From NCBI GenBank assembly GCA_026027325.1, contig JAMSLZ010000005.1, forward strand, positions 1-64,000: 64,000 bases of DNA. The letters are read 5' to 3'. Position numbers and translations under genes: made by a program. Positions within the stretch are counted from its first letter, which is position 1, and each line of letters starts with the position of its first letter. The notes below the pieces were generated by a model. That model saw only the letters and a program-made list of their open reading frames with translations, searched no databases and had not been told where the DNA came from. The DNA comes from Actinomucor elegans (lineage: Eukaryota; Mucoromycota; Mucoromycetes; Mucorales; Mucoraceae). Of the stretch, positions 1-10,986 are shown one piece after another.

Positions 1-444
1 TATCACAACAATCGGCTATTCAACCTCATCCATTAGCCGATATCGAAGTTCAACAAAGCCCTTCCAACAACAGTACAATAGAGAATCGCCTACCGACCAA
101 CAGCAAACCATATTGAGTTTAATGACTCTTTTCACAAAACCTCATGCATGGCATGTCTCGCCATTAGCTAATGAATTGAAGACCATCATAGCCACAATCC
201 CATGTATGATAACCGGGTTCGTTTAGTTCAACTATATGGTATGTGTTCTATAGTGTACATTTAGTAGTATATACATTATCTAACTAAAAAAAAAAAAATA
301 GAATCACCCTATGGATATACACCGTCGTTCTTCTACTGCTACGGATATTTCAATACAAACAATCACTACCACATCATAATCACCAGCAACCTGTTTATCC
401 CGGGAACTAGCCTAGATTTTCTTCTGCTGCAGCATTCTTTGGCC

Positions 445-952
445 ATGTCTGCACCTGCTAATATGGGTTATGATACTAGTTTTTCACAACATGCTCAAGC
501 TATTCCCTCCATCGAAAACGTTTCTGCTACCAATACTTCTACCAGTAACAGTTTAGCAAGAAGTTTTGAAGATGATTACACGGTGCAAATGAAGTAAGTT
601 TTTTTTTCTTCTTGTGTAATCTTATAACTTACGGTTTTATAGTATGCAACTGATGATGGAAAAGCGTAGACGTAGAAGGGAATCTCATAATGCAGTTGAA
701 AGAAGACGAAGGGATAATATTGATCGTATCCAAACTGTGTTTTTACCAGAAACTGCATTAGAAAGCACAAATCTAGGTCCCAATAATAAACCAAACAAAG
801 GCGCGATTTTGAGAAAGTCAGTGGATCATATCCGACAGTTACAGCACGAAGTTCAATCCTATCATCAAAGAGTGGAAGAATTAGAGAGTACGCTCAAAAT
901 GTATCAACAGCAACAACAACAACAAACAGCCGTAGTAGTAAACAAAGATTGA
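445..952 (+). CDS. bHLH transcription factor (3' part; 5' exons uncertain)
   Basis: Likely nuclear E-box-binding factor. The firmly readable part is an exon at 445-593, an intron at 594-642 (GTAAGT...TATAG) and a last exon at 643-952. Joined, they are in frame. The last exon holds a basic region with RRESHNAVERRRR, where the His, Glu and Arg that contact CANNTG sites in this family are all present. A helix-loop-helix follows, with a long loop, then a coiled-coil extension and a terminal Gln run. The first exon is Ser/Asn-rich. Upstream (1-444), coding-like Gln/His/Pro-rich stretches appear in different frames, so the true N-terminus is probably further upstream and disrupted by indels. An intron candidate lies at 239-301. 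The ATG at 445 is only the first one in frame. The domain call is secure; the start and the orthologue are not. Confidence 0.75.
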
Positions 953-966
953 TTATAATTTCTTTT

Positions 967-986
967 TATATATATATATATATATA
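967..986. repeat. TA dinucleotide microsatellite
   Basis: A short (TA)n run fills most of the narrow gap between the convergent stop codons of the bHLH gene and its minus-strand neighbour. Confidence 0.8.
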
Positions 987-1006
987 TTTACATATAATAA
1001 TAAAGG

Positions 1007-2517
1007 TTAATTCCATGGGTTCTCTTCAGCTTGTGCCCAATCTACTATGATATGACTTCTTTCTTCAATTTCTTCAGTTTCTTCTTGAATACCTGCAAAT
1101 CCAACATCCTTCTTTTCTTCTGCTACATGACTAAAGAATTGTTCAGGATCTCGCTTGCTGTAGTCGATTGTTGCTTTTGATGCTCTCCTGTATTCCAACT
1201 AGCAATCAAATCTGCAAATGCTGTTCTCTTTTGAGGTTCAATGTCTTGTTCCTTGATCACCAGAGGAACTGATGGAAGGTTCAATAGGCCCATTCAACAA
1301 AATAGGCTGTCTCAAAGTCGACCATGGATCATCCACTGTGGTGACTGTTGGCGTACTGGCAGAGGGTATTAATCTTTTATTCGGTGGTGTGTCTATTCTA
1401 AGTGCATCCATGGTTAATTCAGGTGAAAGTACTGTGCAGGTCGCGTAATCGGCTTAAATGTCATGACGTCGTCTGCAAAGGCTCTGGTTGCTTCATCTTC
1501 AAATATCTGATGGTTTTGCAATTGTTCTTCTTCTTCCTCTTCCTCTTCCACTTGCTGTTGAGGTGCGGTAGGTTTTTGGTACGATTCGAGGTTGAGGCTG
1601 GATAATTTGTTGACGTGGAGGAGGCGGTGGTGTAGACGTGGCAGTTTTGTTGTCTCGTTTAATAACTGGCGAAGAAGGTGCATTGACTGAAACAGAGGAC
1701 GCTGAGAAGAGGGTTTCGATTGAGTACTATTTGATTTAAAAAATCGAAAAAAGGATGATGAGAGGAAACTGTAGGTTTTTGTTCTGCCTTTTTTTCTTGT
1801 TGTTCAATAGGCTTTTTTTCTATTTTTACTTCTTGTTGTTCAATAGGTTTAGTAATTATTGATTGTTCCTTAGGTGCTACCACCATTGGTGGAGGGGTTG
1901 GATTTCTAGGTACTGGTATAACTACAGCAGGACTTTCTTCCTGCTTGGACGGTAGAGTCATATGGGTGACAATAGGACTCTTGTTATGAATTGATGCGAC
2001 AGGCGATGCTCTACTATTCACTCTACTTCTAGTAGTACTTTTGCCACCAAACAGTATATCCTCTTCATCCTCCAAATTACTAGACCTTAAAGTCGCTGTA
2101 GAACGTAGCGAGTAGTGCTCATCCTTTTGCTATGGCCGTTACTCGTACCCAACTTGGATACATCGATATCTCCAAATATACCCGCTACTTGGACTCAAAG
2201 ACCCATTCGCCTTGGCGTAAGCACGTCTTGGAGAGGTACTACTGAGGTGTGCTACTGCTGAAGTCCAACGGTCCATTACTACTGCTTGGGCGATAAAGGA
2301 TCATTGGATACGGGAGAGTTGGTACGGCTGCTTTGGCTGGTAGTCCTGCTACTAGATGAGAACATTGGATCATCTGTTCCAGACACTAAGGCTGCATTCA
2401 AAGGATCTATATTGACTATTAAAGAAATTGTTCCGAATTTATAATAATAATGACTTACGTACCATCGCCAAATAAATGGCCGTGTTTAGCCCTTTGTTTA
2501 GATTTGAAAGAAGACAT
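1007..2517 (-). pseudogene. Unidentified Pro/Ser-rich protein, frameshifted (pseudogene or base-calling errors)
   Basis: I do not recognise this gene. A plausible start is the ATG at 2517 (MSSFKSKQRAKHGHLFGD), followed by an intron with donor GTACGT ending near 2415. The product then reads as Ser/Pro/Gln-rich, probably disordered, with a Glu run, a TPPPPPR stretch and the C-terminal end VDWAQAEENPWN at 1007. Coding-like sequence continues without a break in composition but jumps frame many times. At least four shifts fall between about 2300 and 2080, and others near 1690, 1270 and 1190. Adjacent segments in different frames still join sensibly, for example DEEDILFGGK after a Ser-rich part. 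There is little sign of nonsense decay other than the indels, so sequencing indels are as likely as a pseudogene. Acidic tryptophan motifs (DDPW, NPW) hint at a trafficking adaptor, but this is a guess. Confidence 0.45.
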
Positions 2518-3290
2518 GGTATGAAGGAGGAATTATAAAACTTGGAAAAGAAACCTTTTTTTTCTGTTATTACACGATATCTCTGTGGGTAAGGTAGAAA
2601 AAGCGGTCATTCAATTGATGCTTACACCACCATTGTTTTGTCAAAGGACACGTGTATAGATACGCTGCTCCTTTTACACTGCTAGGACCAAAAATCACAA
2701 TCAATGATATTAATAAATGCTGTACGCTTCTAGTTCTATTGTATCACGCTTTAACAAGCTTGTGAACTATGTATTTAATAGACTCGAGGGCAAAAACATG
2801 ATATTACGCCTGTTTAGCGGATATTTAATTGATTTTAATGTACATATAAAATAGAGGTGTTTTATAATATCAAACAATTTTCTAGGCACTAATGTACATA
2901 TTTATATTTTGTTCCATTTTTTTTTCATATGAAGAATGCAAGTTAAGAACTTAAATCCAGAAAAGGTGAATGTTGAGTGTAATTCTCTTTCAATTCGAAA
3001 ATTTGATATAAAACATTATATAGTTTCTACATCATTCAATGTAATAATCCTCCTATTGTATAGACGATGTTAGCAGCATATTAAATCTTCTAAATATGAT
3101 GACTACAACAACCAAACCTCCCGTGCATCAGAAACTCATACTTCTTTGTCTCTTCTTCTACCACCACCCACCACCAATAACTCCGATAACCAATCATTCT
3201 GTGCCGTATTCGAATCATGCCAACACCAGCAGCTTTACTCAGCACTTGCCCATTTTGACTTTTGATTATCTATCAAGTCAAGAAAACACC

Positions 3291-4219
3291 ATGAACGACC
3301 ACTAATCTGACCTTGTCGACAATCAAAAACTTCAGCCTTTTTTATTATTATCAAAATCTGTTAAAGGCATTGCCAATAGCAAACTGAGTCTCGGATGCTT
3401 TGAGCGCGCCTGGCGTATATGTATTTACTGAGCTTTATGAAGTCGCCAACCTAGTCGAAGTAAATGGAGTTCACTAACAGAATAAGTCATGCTGATACTA
3501 AGCTTATACCTTCCTTTTTTGTTTTGTTTGTTTAACAATAGGCTTCTACTCTACCAGAAGTTGCACCATATTATTCTTTGCTTGCCATATTCTTGTATGG
3601 TACATACAAAGACTATCAAGGTAAGATCGCGATTTGATTTTATCAGATATTAACGCGTATTATAGTCAACATGGCACAACTCCTGCATTGAACGAAAATC
3701 AAACTAAAAAATTAAAACTATTATCTATCGCTACTCTATCCGAGTCTCAACAGGTAGGATTTGATACAGACATTTATACACCATGCTTATAATCCTGTAG
3801 ACACTGCCCTATGACCTGCTTCAATCTTACCTCGATATACCCACTGTACGCGAACTAGAAGATCTCATCATTGATGCCTTTTATCAAGGTGTTTTGACGG
3901 GAAAACTCGACCAACGTCAGCGCCAACTACAAGTCATGTACAGCATGGGCCGAGATTTAAGACCTCAACAGCTGGAAGAAACGATGGCAGCACTTGGCGC
4001 AGGGTCTGTCATACTAATCGCTTAGTGGGGTGTGTTGGATGCCAAAATTGCAAGTTTACAAGAAGCTGTGCAAGTCAATGAGCCAAGCACACGAGGAATA
4101 GTGCCAATAAAGTCGAGCTTTTGAGACGCGATATTCGAGCCAATTACCAATTGAAAAAGATGGATATCTTACCTGTTGATGAATCGATGATTAAAAAAAA
4201 GAGCTACAAGCAAGAGTAG
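3291..4219 (+). pseudogene. CSN7: COP9 signalosome subunit 7-like (PCI domain), frameshifted
   Basis: CSN7 is a PCI-domain scaffold subunit of the COP9 signalosome, which removes Nedd8 from cullin-RING ligases. The window shows, in order: QKLQPFLLLSKSVKGIAN, then APGVYVFTELYEVANLVE, then LPEVAPYYSLLAIFLYGTYK, then LPYDLLQSYLDIPTVRELED, then GVLTGKLDQRQRQLQVMYSM and GRDLRPQQLEETMAAL. These match the CSN7 hallmarks APGVYVFxELLE, RELEDxII, GKLDQ and GRD(L/I)RP. Three short introns are visible (near 3461-3540, 3621-3665 and 3753-3799). The reading frame is broken at least three times: a stop after MNDH at 3303, a one-base shift near 3390 just before DALSAPGVY, and shifts near 4010 and 4105. The C-terminal helix VELLRRDIRANYQLKKMD is intact. 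This is either a pseudogene or an intact gene with indel errors; no second copy is in this window. Confidence 0.75.
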
Positions 4220-4445
4220 GCATCACCCGACGGGTTAAAAAGAGGTAATGTCCAAAACTTGTATTAAACAGCGTTGCAATTTATGTTTTATTGAAAACTA
4301 TAGAACTCAACCGTAGAGGATCAAAACGTTTATGGTTGGAAGGTCTTGAAATGTTGTATTGAATAAATGTCATATATAAGCATATCATAAATACATGAGT
4401 GGAATATGTAGGATTGAGGGTTATAATATTACAGTGGCTTTTGAG

Positions 4446-5619
4446 CTATCCAGCAGTTGAATCTAGAGAGCTTTGGTACTCTTCATATTCATCCAGAACA
4501 TTCGCTACAGCTAATCATAATCAGTGGCTGGATACCCCATTTAGATGCATAAGAGCTCTTCTTGTTCTTTAATAAGGCCTTTTGGATTTCTTATTTATAA
4601 ACCCGACTGCTTCAGTTCTAATTATACGGGAAGCATGAGTATGTTATATATAATAGTTGAAAAGACTAACCTGGCTCTGTGACCATTCGCCGATAGGAAT
4701 ATCGAATACGCGTGTCTACTTGCACAAAGCCCGTTTCTTCTATGGTACCTGCTAAATACTCTGATATATCCAATCTAAACCCTATCTTACATTGGTCTTT
4801 AAAGAAAGTCTGAAAGGCTTGTTGCACAGGGCCTGGACTATGTGATGCCATAGATCAGGTTCTAGTAATTCAATATAACCCCCGGCTTTAGCACGCGAAA
4901 CATTTCTTGTAAGAGTTTAGGCCACTGATCTTTGGATATAGACAAATACATGTTGCGTTGGAAATACTAATCAATTATGGTCAATAAAACATACTGGAGT
5001 TTCAAAGTAAAACATACAAATCAACTGAATTATCGTTCATTGGCCAGGATTCATTTATATTAGTTTGGTTGTACCTCAGATTAGTAGGGTTACCGTGCTG
5101 GAAAGCAGGTGGTTTTAAATCTAAACCAAGTACTTGAGAGCTTTGATACTGTGCTGCCATTTCTAAAGCCCAAATGCCATTGCCAGTGCCTGCTTCAACT
5201 ATCACTTGTGGTGAGTCGATAGGCGCCCACGTATTTCCTTTACGAGTACTCTTTAACAAGTAATGCTAAGGTTATTTTTTTAAAAAAAAAAGATATCAGA
5301 ATAAAGTGAATTCATTGATAAAACTGGTTATTTTTTTTTTTTTTTTTTACTTGTCGTTGAAGTCGATCAAATTCTTTCATATCTTCTTCCATAATGGTTG
5401 GGTGCATATTTGCTAGACTTTGCTTGCGTCTAGCAAAGAATTCAGAAATGGATTTTCGTCGATTGCCCATTGTCTGAGGTGGTGCTTCGTTACTGGTTGC
5501 GTGTGGATCTTGGCCTAACCAATCATAGTTTCCCTGAGAAGCTGTAGAAGAAGGTCTTTTTACTAATTTCTTCTTTCGATTGTTGTATTGGCAAGCACTT
5601 TGCTTGCTTGATTGCCCAT
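4446..5619 (-). pseudogene. SAM-dependent methyltransferase, frameshifted
   Basis: This is a Rossmann-fold methyltransferase. It has motif I VEAGTGNGIWALEMA, the acidic motif LGLDLKP, a later segment SWPMNDNSVDL, and RVLKPG followed by the usual GGYIELLEPD-type strand. The N-terminus starts MGNQASK, a possible N-myristoylation site, then a basic Ser-rich linker ending in EEDMKEFDRLQRQ. An intron from 5350 to 5266 joins to HYLLKSTRKGN. The C-terminus ends at the stop at 4446. The frame breaks shortly after MGNQASK. It breaks again at about 4885, where a run of five G residues would need six to continue the family motif, and once more near 4850. The homopolymer position favours a base-calling error over decay. 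Family-level function is clear; the substrate is unknown. Similar proteins with this architecture are common in fungi. Confidence 0.7.
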
Positions 5620-6520
5620 GAAGATAAAGGAAAGTATAAGGAAAGAAAAGGGTAATTTAAGTAGACGAATCGATTGCTCTGCTTTTATAACCAATACAAT
5701 ACATTGTTTCAACATAACAGGCAAGTAACACAGTGCATTCATACAGCAGCGCATTCCAGTCTAATTACTGCAGCAGCAATTGACGCGATTCAAAGTAAAG
5801 AAGTTTTATATTGGACGCGTGGTTTTATAAGCTCAGAATCTTTTCGGTTCTGTTTAAAAGAGCATATTCCTATTGTTTGTGAACTTTAAAAGCTTGTCTT
5901 ACATGTCAATACAGAAAAAGCAAAAGATTCGTCTTGTACGACAGGGCTTCATTTACAACCTACTAGATATATAGTATATTGATACCCTTTTGTACTATTT
6001 ATTACTACAGTCGGCCCTCGATTTAGTGATGACCCGATTATTACCAGTACTAGATCGCGACCAATTGGGTTATGTGCTAGTATATTATTTGCTGTAATAC
6101 ACTAGTCACTATTATGAGTGATTATACAATGAAAGAACAATCGGGTTTTTCATAGGTATGGGTTATGACTCACTATGAAAGATCTAGATGCAAATTACAG
6201 GATGATGATTACATTTTGGATGTGCCGGTTGGGCCTTTTATCATTTCAATCCTCTACGGAATCATTTGCAAGTAGATAGATGCTTTCATCATCACCACAA
6301 AACAGTAGGTTTGTGATCTATATAGTTGGAAGCCAGGACTAAGTTATATAGTTTAGTCAAAATTAAAGAGGAGCTTTTATTACGCTACAACACGTTCTTT
6401 ATTTCAGTAAGACGAAAGTCGCTTTTCTTGATCCGATGTCTATCATTCTTTCCCATGCAATAACATTAAAGGATATGAACTAATAGACGGGTACAAAGCA
6501 CTTGATGAGACAAAAGAATT
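5620..6520. other. Spacer with possible short coding remnant
   Basis: No confident gene. A plus-strand piece at about 5902-5970 reads MSIQKKQKIRLVRQGFIYNLL. An AG acceptor near 6013 follows, then SALDLVMTRLLPVLDRDQLG, before stops intervene. This could be an exon pair of an indel-damaged gene, but I cannot identify it. The rest is AT-rich with short out-of-frame pieces. Confidence 0.25.
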
Positions 6521-6524
6521 AAGG

Positions 6525-6627
6525 TTTTATTAGATGCAGCAACTCATTCTGAGTATGGAGTATTAATATAACGTGATGTTTGACCGAAACCATCTGTTGA
6601 GAGAGATCTATGATTATCAAATTCAGT
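6525..6627 (+). repeat. Dispersed ~90-bp repeat, copy 1
   Basis: One of the fuller copies of the interspersed element. It contains TAGATGCAGCAACTCATTCT, then GAGTATGGAGTATTAAT, a TTTGACC block and GAGAGATCTATGATTATCA. Compare the copies at 35401-35483, 45931-46025 and 63594-63690. Confidence 0.65.
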
Positions 6628-6739
6628 GTACTTGAAAGACTATGCCGAATTACTACCATTAGTTAATTGGTTGCATATCGAGTGCATTTTTGTAACACGA
6701 TAGTGCTAATAAATGTTGCAATTCATTTTGACAGAGTAC

Positions 6740-6803
6740 TCGCCATCAGATGTCACATTAGACTCGGATCTGTCAAGAGATCTATTGATCATTGAATCTA
6801 GTT
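6740..6803 (+). repeat. Dispersed ~90-bp repeat, copy 2 (3' half)
   Basis: It holds the second half of the element: CATCAGATGTCACATTAGAC, then GGATCTGTCAAGAGATCTAT and TGATCATTGAATCTAG. The first half is missing or diverged. A fragment resembling the first half (ATAGATACAGCAGCTCATTC) lies at 6879-6900, and another degraded one at 7033-7105. Confidence 0.6.
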
Positions 6804-7680
6804 ATTTCAAAATGTATGTAGTTTAAAGTAGTTATTTAATAGCATATGGTTGTGCCGATTAACATGATTCTAATAGATACAGCAGCTCATTCCATGAGGT
6901 ACAAGTCATTAATTGCAACATTATACTTGGAATTCTATTAATTATTAGATACTTTTTTACTGAGTCGCATGTAATTTATAGCGCAGGCCTAACATGGGGA
7001 ACATTATTTGTGCTTCAGTGAATGAACAATTCTAATAGAAGTAGTGATTCATTGTGAACCTTTAACAATTAGATGCCACATTAAATTAGCATCGGCCGGC
7101 CCGATTTCAGAAAAATTAAGTTTCGGTTTCTGTCGTAAAGCTTACGAAAATCATTTTCTAGGCATAATTGTTAACTAATGTAGGCAAAGCATTTATGTAT
7201 ATAGTATCTTTAACGTTAGAAATAAGCGAGCCATGATTGTATTTTAAAAATTACAAAAAAAAAACCTGTAGATTTATGGGGATGGGTATAAACTTTACAA
7301 TTCGATACATAGTTCAATTTAACACAGATTTTGTTAGTGCAATTTCTGTGTATCGCCACTTTCATATATATATTAGTCTTGAAAGAGGGAAAGGACTGTA
7401 TATTCGTCAACCAACAAAATCCCAGAACTAGCATGATGATATGCTTTATATTTTTTTTTTAAAGAGGCAAGGTTTATAATGCAGCTCTATTCTTTACAGC
7501 CTAATATGTTTTTACATACTTATTTACCAAAGACGAGCTCAATGAATGATCATAAAACAAAGTAGGATAGCTCCCAACTCATTAGCAAAGAAACCTCATA
7601 GTTTCGATATGAATTGTAACATAGCCCTTATATCATTAGACATATTATTGAATTCTGCATAATAACTGTTTATATATTAT
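6804..7680. other. AT-rich spacer with degraded repeat fragments
   Basis: It holds diverged pieces of the dispersed repeat near 6879-6925 and 7033-7105, then AT-rich sequence with poly-A and poly-T runs. Short overlapping ORFs on both strands around 7216-7434 have no recognisable content. Confidence 0.5.
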
Positions 7681-8214
7681 TTGTGTATCAACATGACATG
7701 GTCACGTTCTTCAGCTAAAGGGGTATCGGGTATTCTAGATCCAACCATGGTTTGTTATGCTCTAAAATGCTGTAAGTTCATTAACAGATTGAACAAGAGT
7801 TATGACAAAGCGTTATGTAGACGGAGCAAAAGATTCTTTATGAAAATGAGGGATGAATCAGACCAAGTAAAAATCCCCAGTGTGCAAAAATTTTCTTCAG
7901 TTGCATCAGAAGTACCTGTAAAGTATAATCATCACTTTCATTTCATTTTCCAAAGAATACAATTCTCAAAGGTCGCAACAAGTTCATATATCATATCTGT
8001 TGCTTTTGTATCATCATTATCATTCCTTTGCTCTGGAAAATTAACATTGTGGACAATACTGATTATAAAAGCCACAAAGAAGCACTTGATTTCTCGGTCT
8101 TTTTTTTCACACACTTTACGTCTCCCTTTATGTAGGCTTTGGTACCTGAGAAGAAAAGTAACTAATATTCAATCCTTTTCCAAACTGCTTTACGCGTCTT
8201 GTTCATTTGTTTAG
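7681..8214 (+). CDS. Doubtful orphan ORF, 177 aa
   Basis: A single open frame of 178 codons in sequence where a stop is expected about every 13 codons. That is long for chance, so it is listed. The product is basic and Ser/Phe/Lys-rich, with one hydrophobic stretch in the middle (YIISVAFVSSLSFLC). I see no recognisable domain and no splice structure, and codon use is unlike the neighbouring IMP dehydrogenase gene. It could be an orphan gene, a transposon remnant, or chance. No function is proposed. Confidence 0.2.
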   Translation: MCINMTWSRSSAKGVSGILDPTMVCYALKCCKFINRLNKSYDKALCRRSKRFFMKMRDESDQVKIPSVQKFSSVASEVPVKYNHHFHFIFQRIQFSKVATSSYIISVAFVSSLSFLCSGKLTLWTILIIKATKKHLISRSFFSHTLRLPLCRLWYLRRKVTNIQSFSKLLYASCSFV

Positions 8215-8598
8215 AATAGTAGATAAAACTCTGTGTTATGAATGCACATGTTATATATCAAACCCCAAACAAAAGCAGTCAAAACAGTAAACCAGTAGAG
8301 AACTACAGGGATAGAACGTCAGTCTTATCTATCATCAAGCATTACCCAAACGACGTCAAGAGTTGTCAGAAATAGACACGAGAAAATGCAAAGATAAACT
8401 TTCAAAATATCGCTAATATAAAAAATACAGTGTCCACACAAAGAAATGACTCAACCTAAGATCATTTTATTTGTGATGAAGAGAGAAAAAGGAAAAAGGA
8501 TCTGGAAGAAACTACAATCAGAGTCACTGACTAAAATACAGTCACATCACAGGAACTGATCTCGAAAAAATTTCTCTAGCAGTCACACTCATTTCAGG

Positions 8599-8606
8599 TA
8601 TAAATA
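8599..8606 (+). promoter_or_regulatory. TATA box of the IMP dehydrogenase gene
   Basis: TATAAATA lies 88 nt upstream of the start codon, a usual spacing for a fungal TATA promoter with a short 5' leader. It fits the strong codon bias of the gene. Confidence 0.6.
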
Positions 8607-8693
8607 CTGCTTGGAAATTGAACTCTTTTACAGAGGGGGTTATCAACCCTCCACAATTTTTGTTAAATAAACCTTTCTATACTTAAATACAAT

Positions 8694-10458
8694 ATGACCT
8701 CTACTTTTCTTGATGTTTCTACTGCCAATGCTGTCTTGAAAGAGTACGGCCGTCGTGATGGTCTTTCAGTTGAAGGCTTGATGGATGAACAATTAAGTGG
8801 TGGCTTGACCTACAATGATTTCTTGATCTTGCCTGGCTTCATTGATTTCGCTGCTGAGAAGGCTTCTTTGGAATCCAAGATCACCAAGAAGATCTCTCTC
8901 AAGACTCCTTTCTTGTCTTCTCCTATGGATACTGTTACCGAAGCCGAGATGGCTATCTCCATGGCAGTAAGTACTATAAAGTTTGTATTGAGTGGAAAGG
9001 GAGAGAGTAAAGCTAAGAGTTTTGTCTACTTAGCTTTTGGGTGGTATTGGTATTATTCACCATAACTGTTCCGCTGAGGAGCAAGCCAACATGGTTCGTA
9101 CCGTCAAGAAGTTCGAGAATGGTTTCATTAATGATCCCGTTGTCTTGTCTCCCGAGAACACTGTTGGCGATGTTAGAGAAATCAAGGAAAAGTCTGGTTT
9201 CTGTGGTGTCCCCGTTACTGGTAAGTCAATTGAGAAGAGAAGGGTTGCGTATAGTTTATACGCGTGAATATGCAAAACAAGAGGGGTGTCAAGGGACATA
9301 TGAAGTTGCTTACACAAACTTCTTTTGTTAATAGAAAACGGCAAGTTGCACAGCAAGTTAGTTGGTATTGTTACTGCTCGTGATATCCAATTCCACAGTG
9401 ATGACTCTACTCCTCTCAAGGACGTTATGACTACTGATCTCGTTGTTGGTCAAGAAGGTATCACTTTGGCTCAAGCCAACGATATCTTGTGCTCTTCTAA
9501 GAAGGGTAAGCTTCCCATTGTCAATGCTGACGGTGCCCTCGTTGCTCTCTTGTCTCGCTCTGATCTCCTCAAGAACCAAAACTACCCTAACGCCTCCAAG
9601 GTCGACAAGTCCAAGCAACTCCTCGTTGGTGCTGCTATTGGTACTCGTCCTGATGACAAGGAGCGTCTTGCTCTTCTCGTCGAAGCCGGTCTTGACGTCG
9701 TTGTTCTCGACTCTTCTCAAGGTAACTCTGTCTATCAAATCGAAATGATCCAATGGACCAAGAAAACCTTCCCTGAATTGGAAGTGATCGCTGGTAACGT
9801 TGTTACCCGTGAGCAAGCTGCCAACTTGATCGAAGCTGGTGCTGATGGTCTTCGTATTGGTATGGGTTCTGGTTCCATCTGTATTACTCAAGAAGTTATG
9901 GCCTGTGGTCGTCCTCAAGCTACTGCTGTCTACCGTGTCTCTGAATTCGCTCGTCGTTTCGGTGTCCCTACCATTGCTGATGGTGGTGTTGGTAACGTTG
10001 GTCACATTGTCAAGGCTTTGGCTTTGGGTGCTAGTGCTGTTATGATGGGTGGTCTCCTTGCTGGTACTACTGAAACTCCTGGTGAATACTTCTATCACGA
10101 AGGTCAACGTCTCAAGCGTTACCGTGGTATGGGTTCCATTGATGCCATGAGCCAAAAGTCTGGTGGTAAGGACGGTAATGCTGCTACAAAGCGTTACTTC
10201 TCCGAAGGCGATGCCGTCAAGGTTGCCCAAGGTGTCGTTGGTAACGTCGTCGACAAGGGTTCTGTTCGCAAGTTCATTCATTACCTTGTTACTGGTGTCC
10301 AACACTCTCTTCAAGATATTGGTTATAGCAGCGTCGTTTCCATGAAGCAAGCTGTTTATGATGGTAATGTTCGTTTCGAAAAGAGAACTGCTGCTGCTCA
10401 AATGGAAGGTGGCGTTCACGGCCTCCACTCTTTCGAGAAGAAGCTTTTCTCTTCTTAA
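8694..10458 (+). CDS. IMPDH: Inosine-5'-monophosphate dehydrogenase
   Basis: Converts IMP to XMP with NAD+, the rate-limiting step of guanine nucleotide synthesis, in the cytosol. Three exons (8694-8966, 9034-9220, 9335-10458) join in frame to 527 aa, the normal eukaryotic length. The N-terminal part carries [11 protein letters not shown] and the [15 protein letters not shown] strand. A CBS-domain pair occupies roughly residues 120-235 (for example [11 protein letters not shown]). The catalytic loop [11 protein letters not shown] contains the active-site cysteine. [20 protein letters not shown] and [16 protein letters not shown] complete the IMP site and flap. Codon use is strongly biased to C/T-ending codons, as in highly expressed genes. 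An AATAAA lies about 105 nt after the stop. It is the first intact gene after the damaged left end and converges on the ATR gene. Mycophenolate sensitivity cannot be judged here. Confidence 0.98.
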
Positions 10459-10563
10459 ATCAATTCATTTATATATATCATTTTATTTGCTTATACATGT
10501 ATAACATTTCATTATTACTTCACACCTTTCACATCCATAATTAGATGACATCCTTTTTATTTA

Positions 10564-10569
10564 AATAAA
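10564..10569 (+). terminator. AATAAA polyadenylation signal
   Basis: AATAAA about 105 nt downstream of the IMP dehydrogenase stop codon, within an AT-rich 3' region. Confidence 0.4.
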
Positions 10570-10986
10570 GAACAATTGTACATTCTGTCAGACTCAAATT
10601 CAAAAAGTATGTTTTGAAAGAACCATCGCACCTTGAAAACTTTAAAAACCAGAGTTCATGCGACTCTGACTATGACTGCATCGAACAAAGGTTCCTTTAC
10701 TAGAAATAATTCCAGTGGCTAAAGGAAGTCTTGAATGATCTTCACACTGTTTTTTTTATCGTCATTTGAATAATATAAGCAACGTTTTAAAGACATGATA
10801 GTTGTATTTTAAAGCATTGCTGATTGTTTGGAATTTGTTATCACGTAAAAACGCGACAAAGTATAACCACACATTTCTAAAGAATCAAACAATTGATAGT
10901 TCGAAATTACTATATTATAGCAAATGATTCTTATATATATGTATTATATAATAAAAGTATGTTACTGCAATGCAATTGCATAAGCT
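10570..10986. other. Convergent intergenic spacer
   Basis: AT-rich sequence between the 3' ends of IMP dehydrogenase and the ATR kinase. No gene or RNA is seen; it presumably carries both transcript ends. Confidence 0.6.

Noticed and set aside
9358..10428. 356-codon open frame on the minus strand
   Set aside because: It is the antisense shadow of the IMP dehydrogenase exon. Strong codon bias of that gene removes antisense stops, and the product has no domain.
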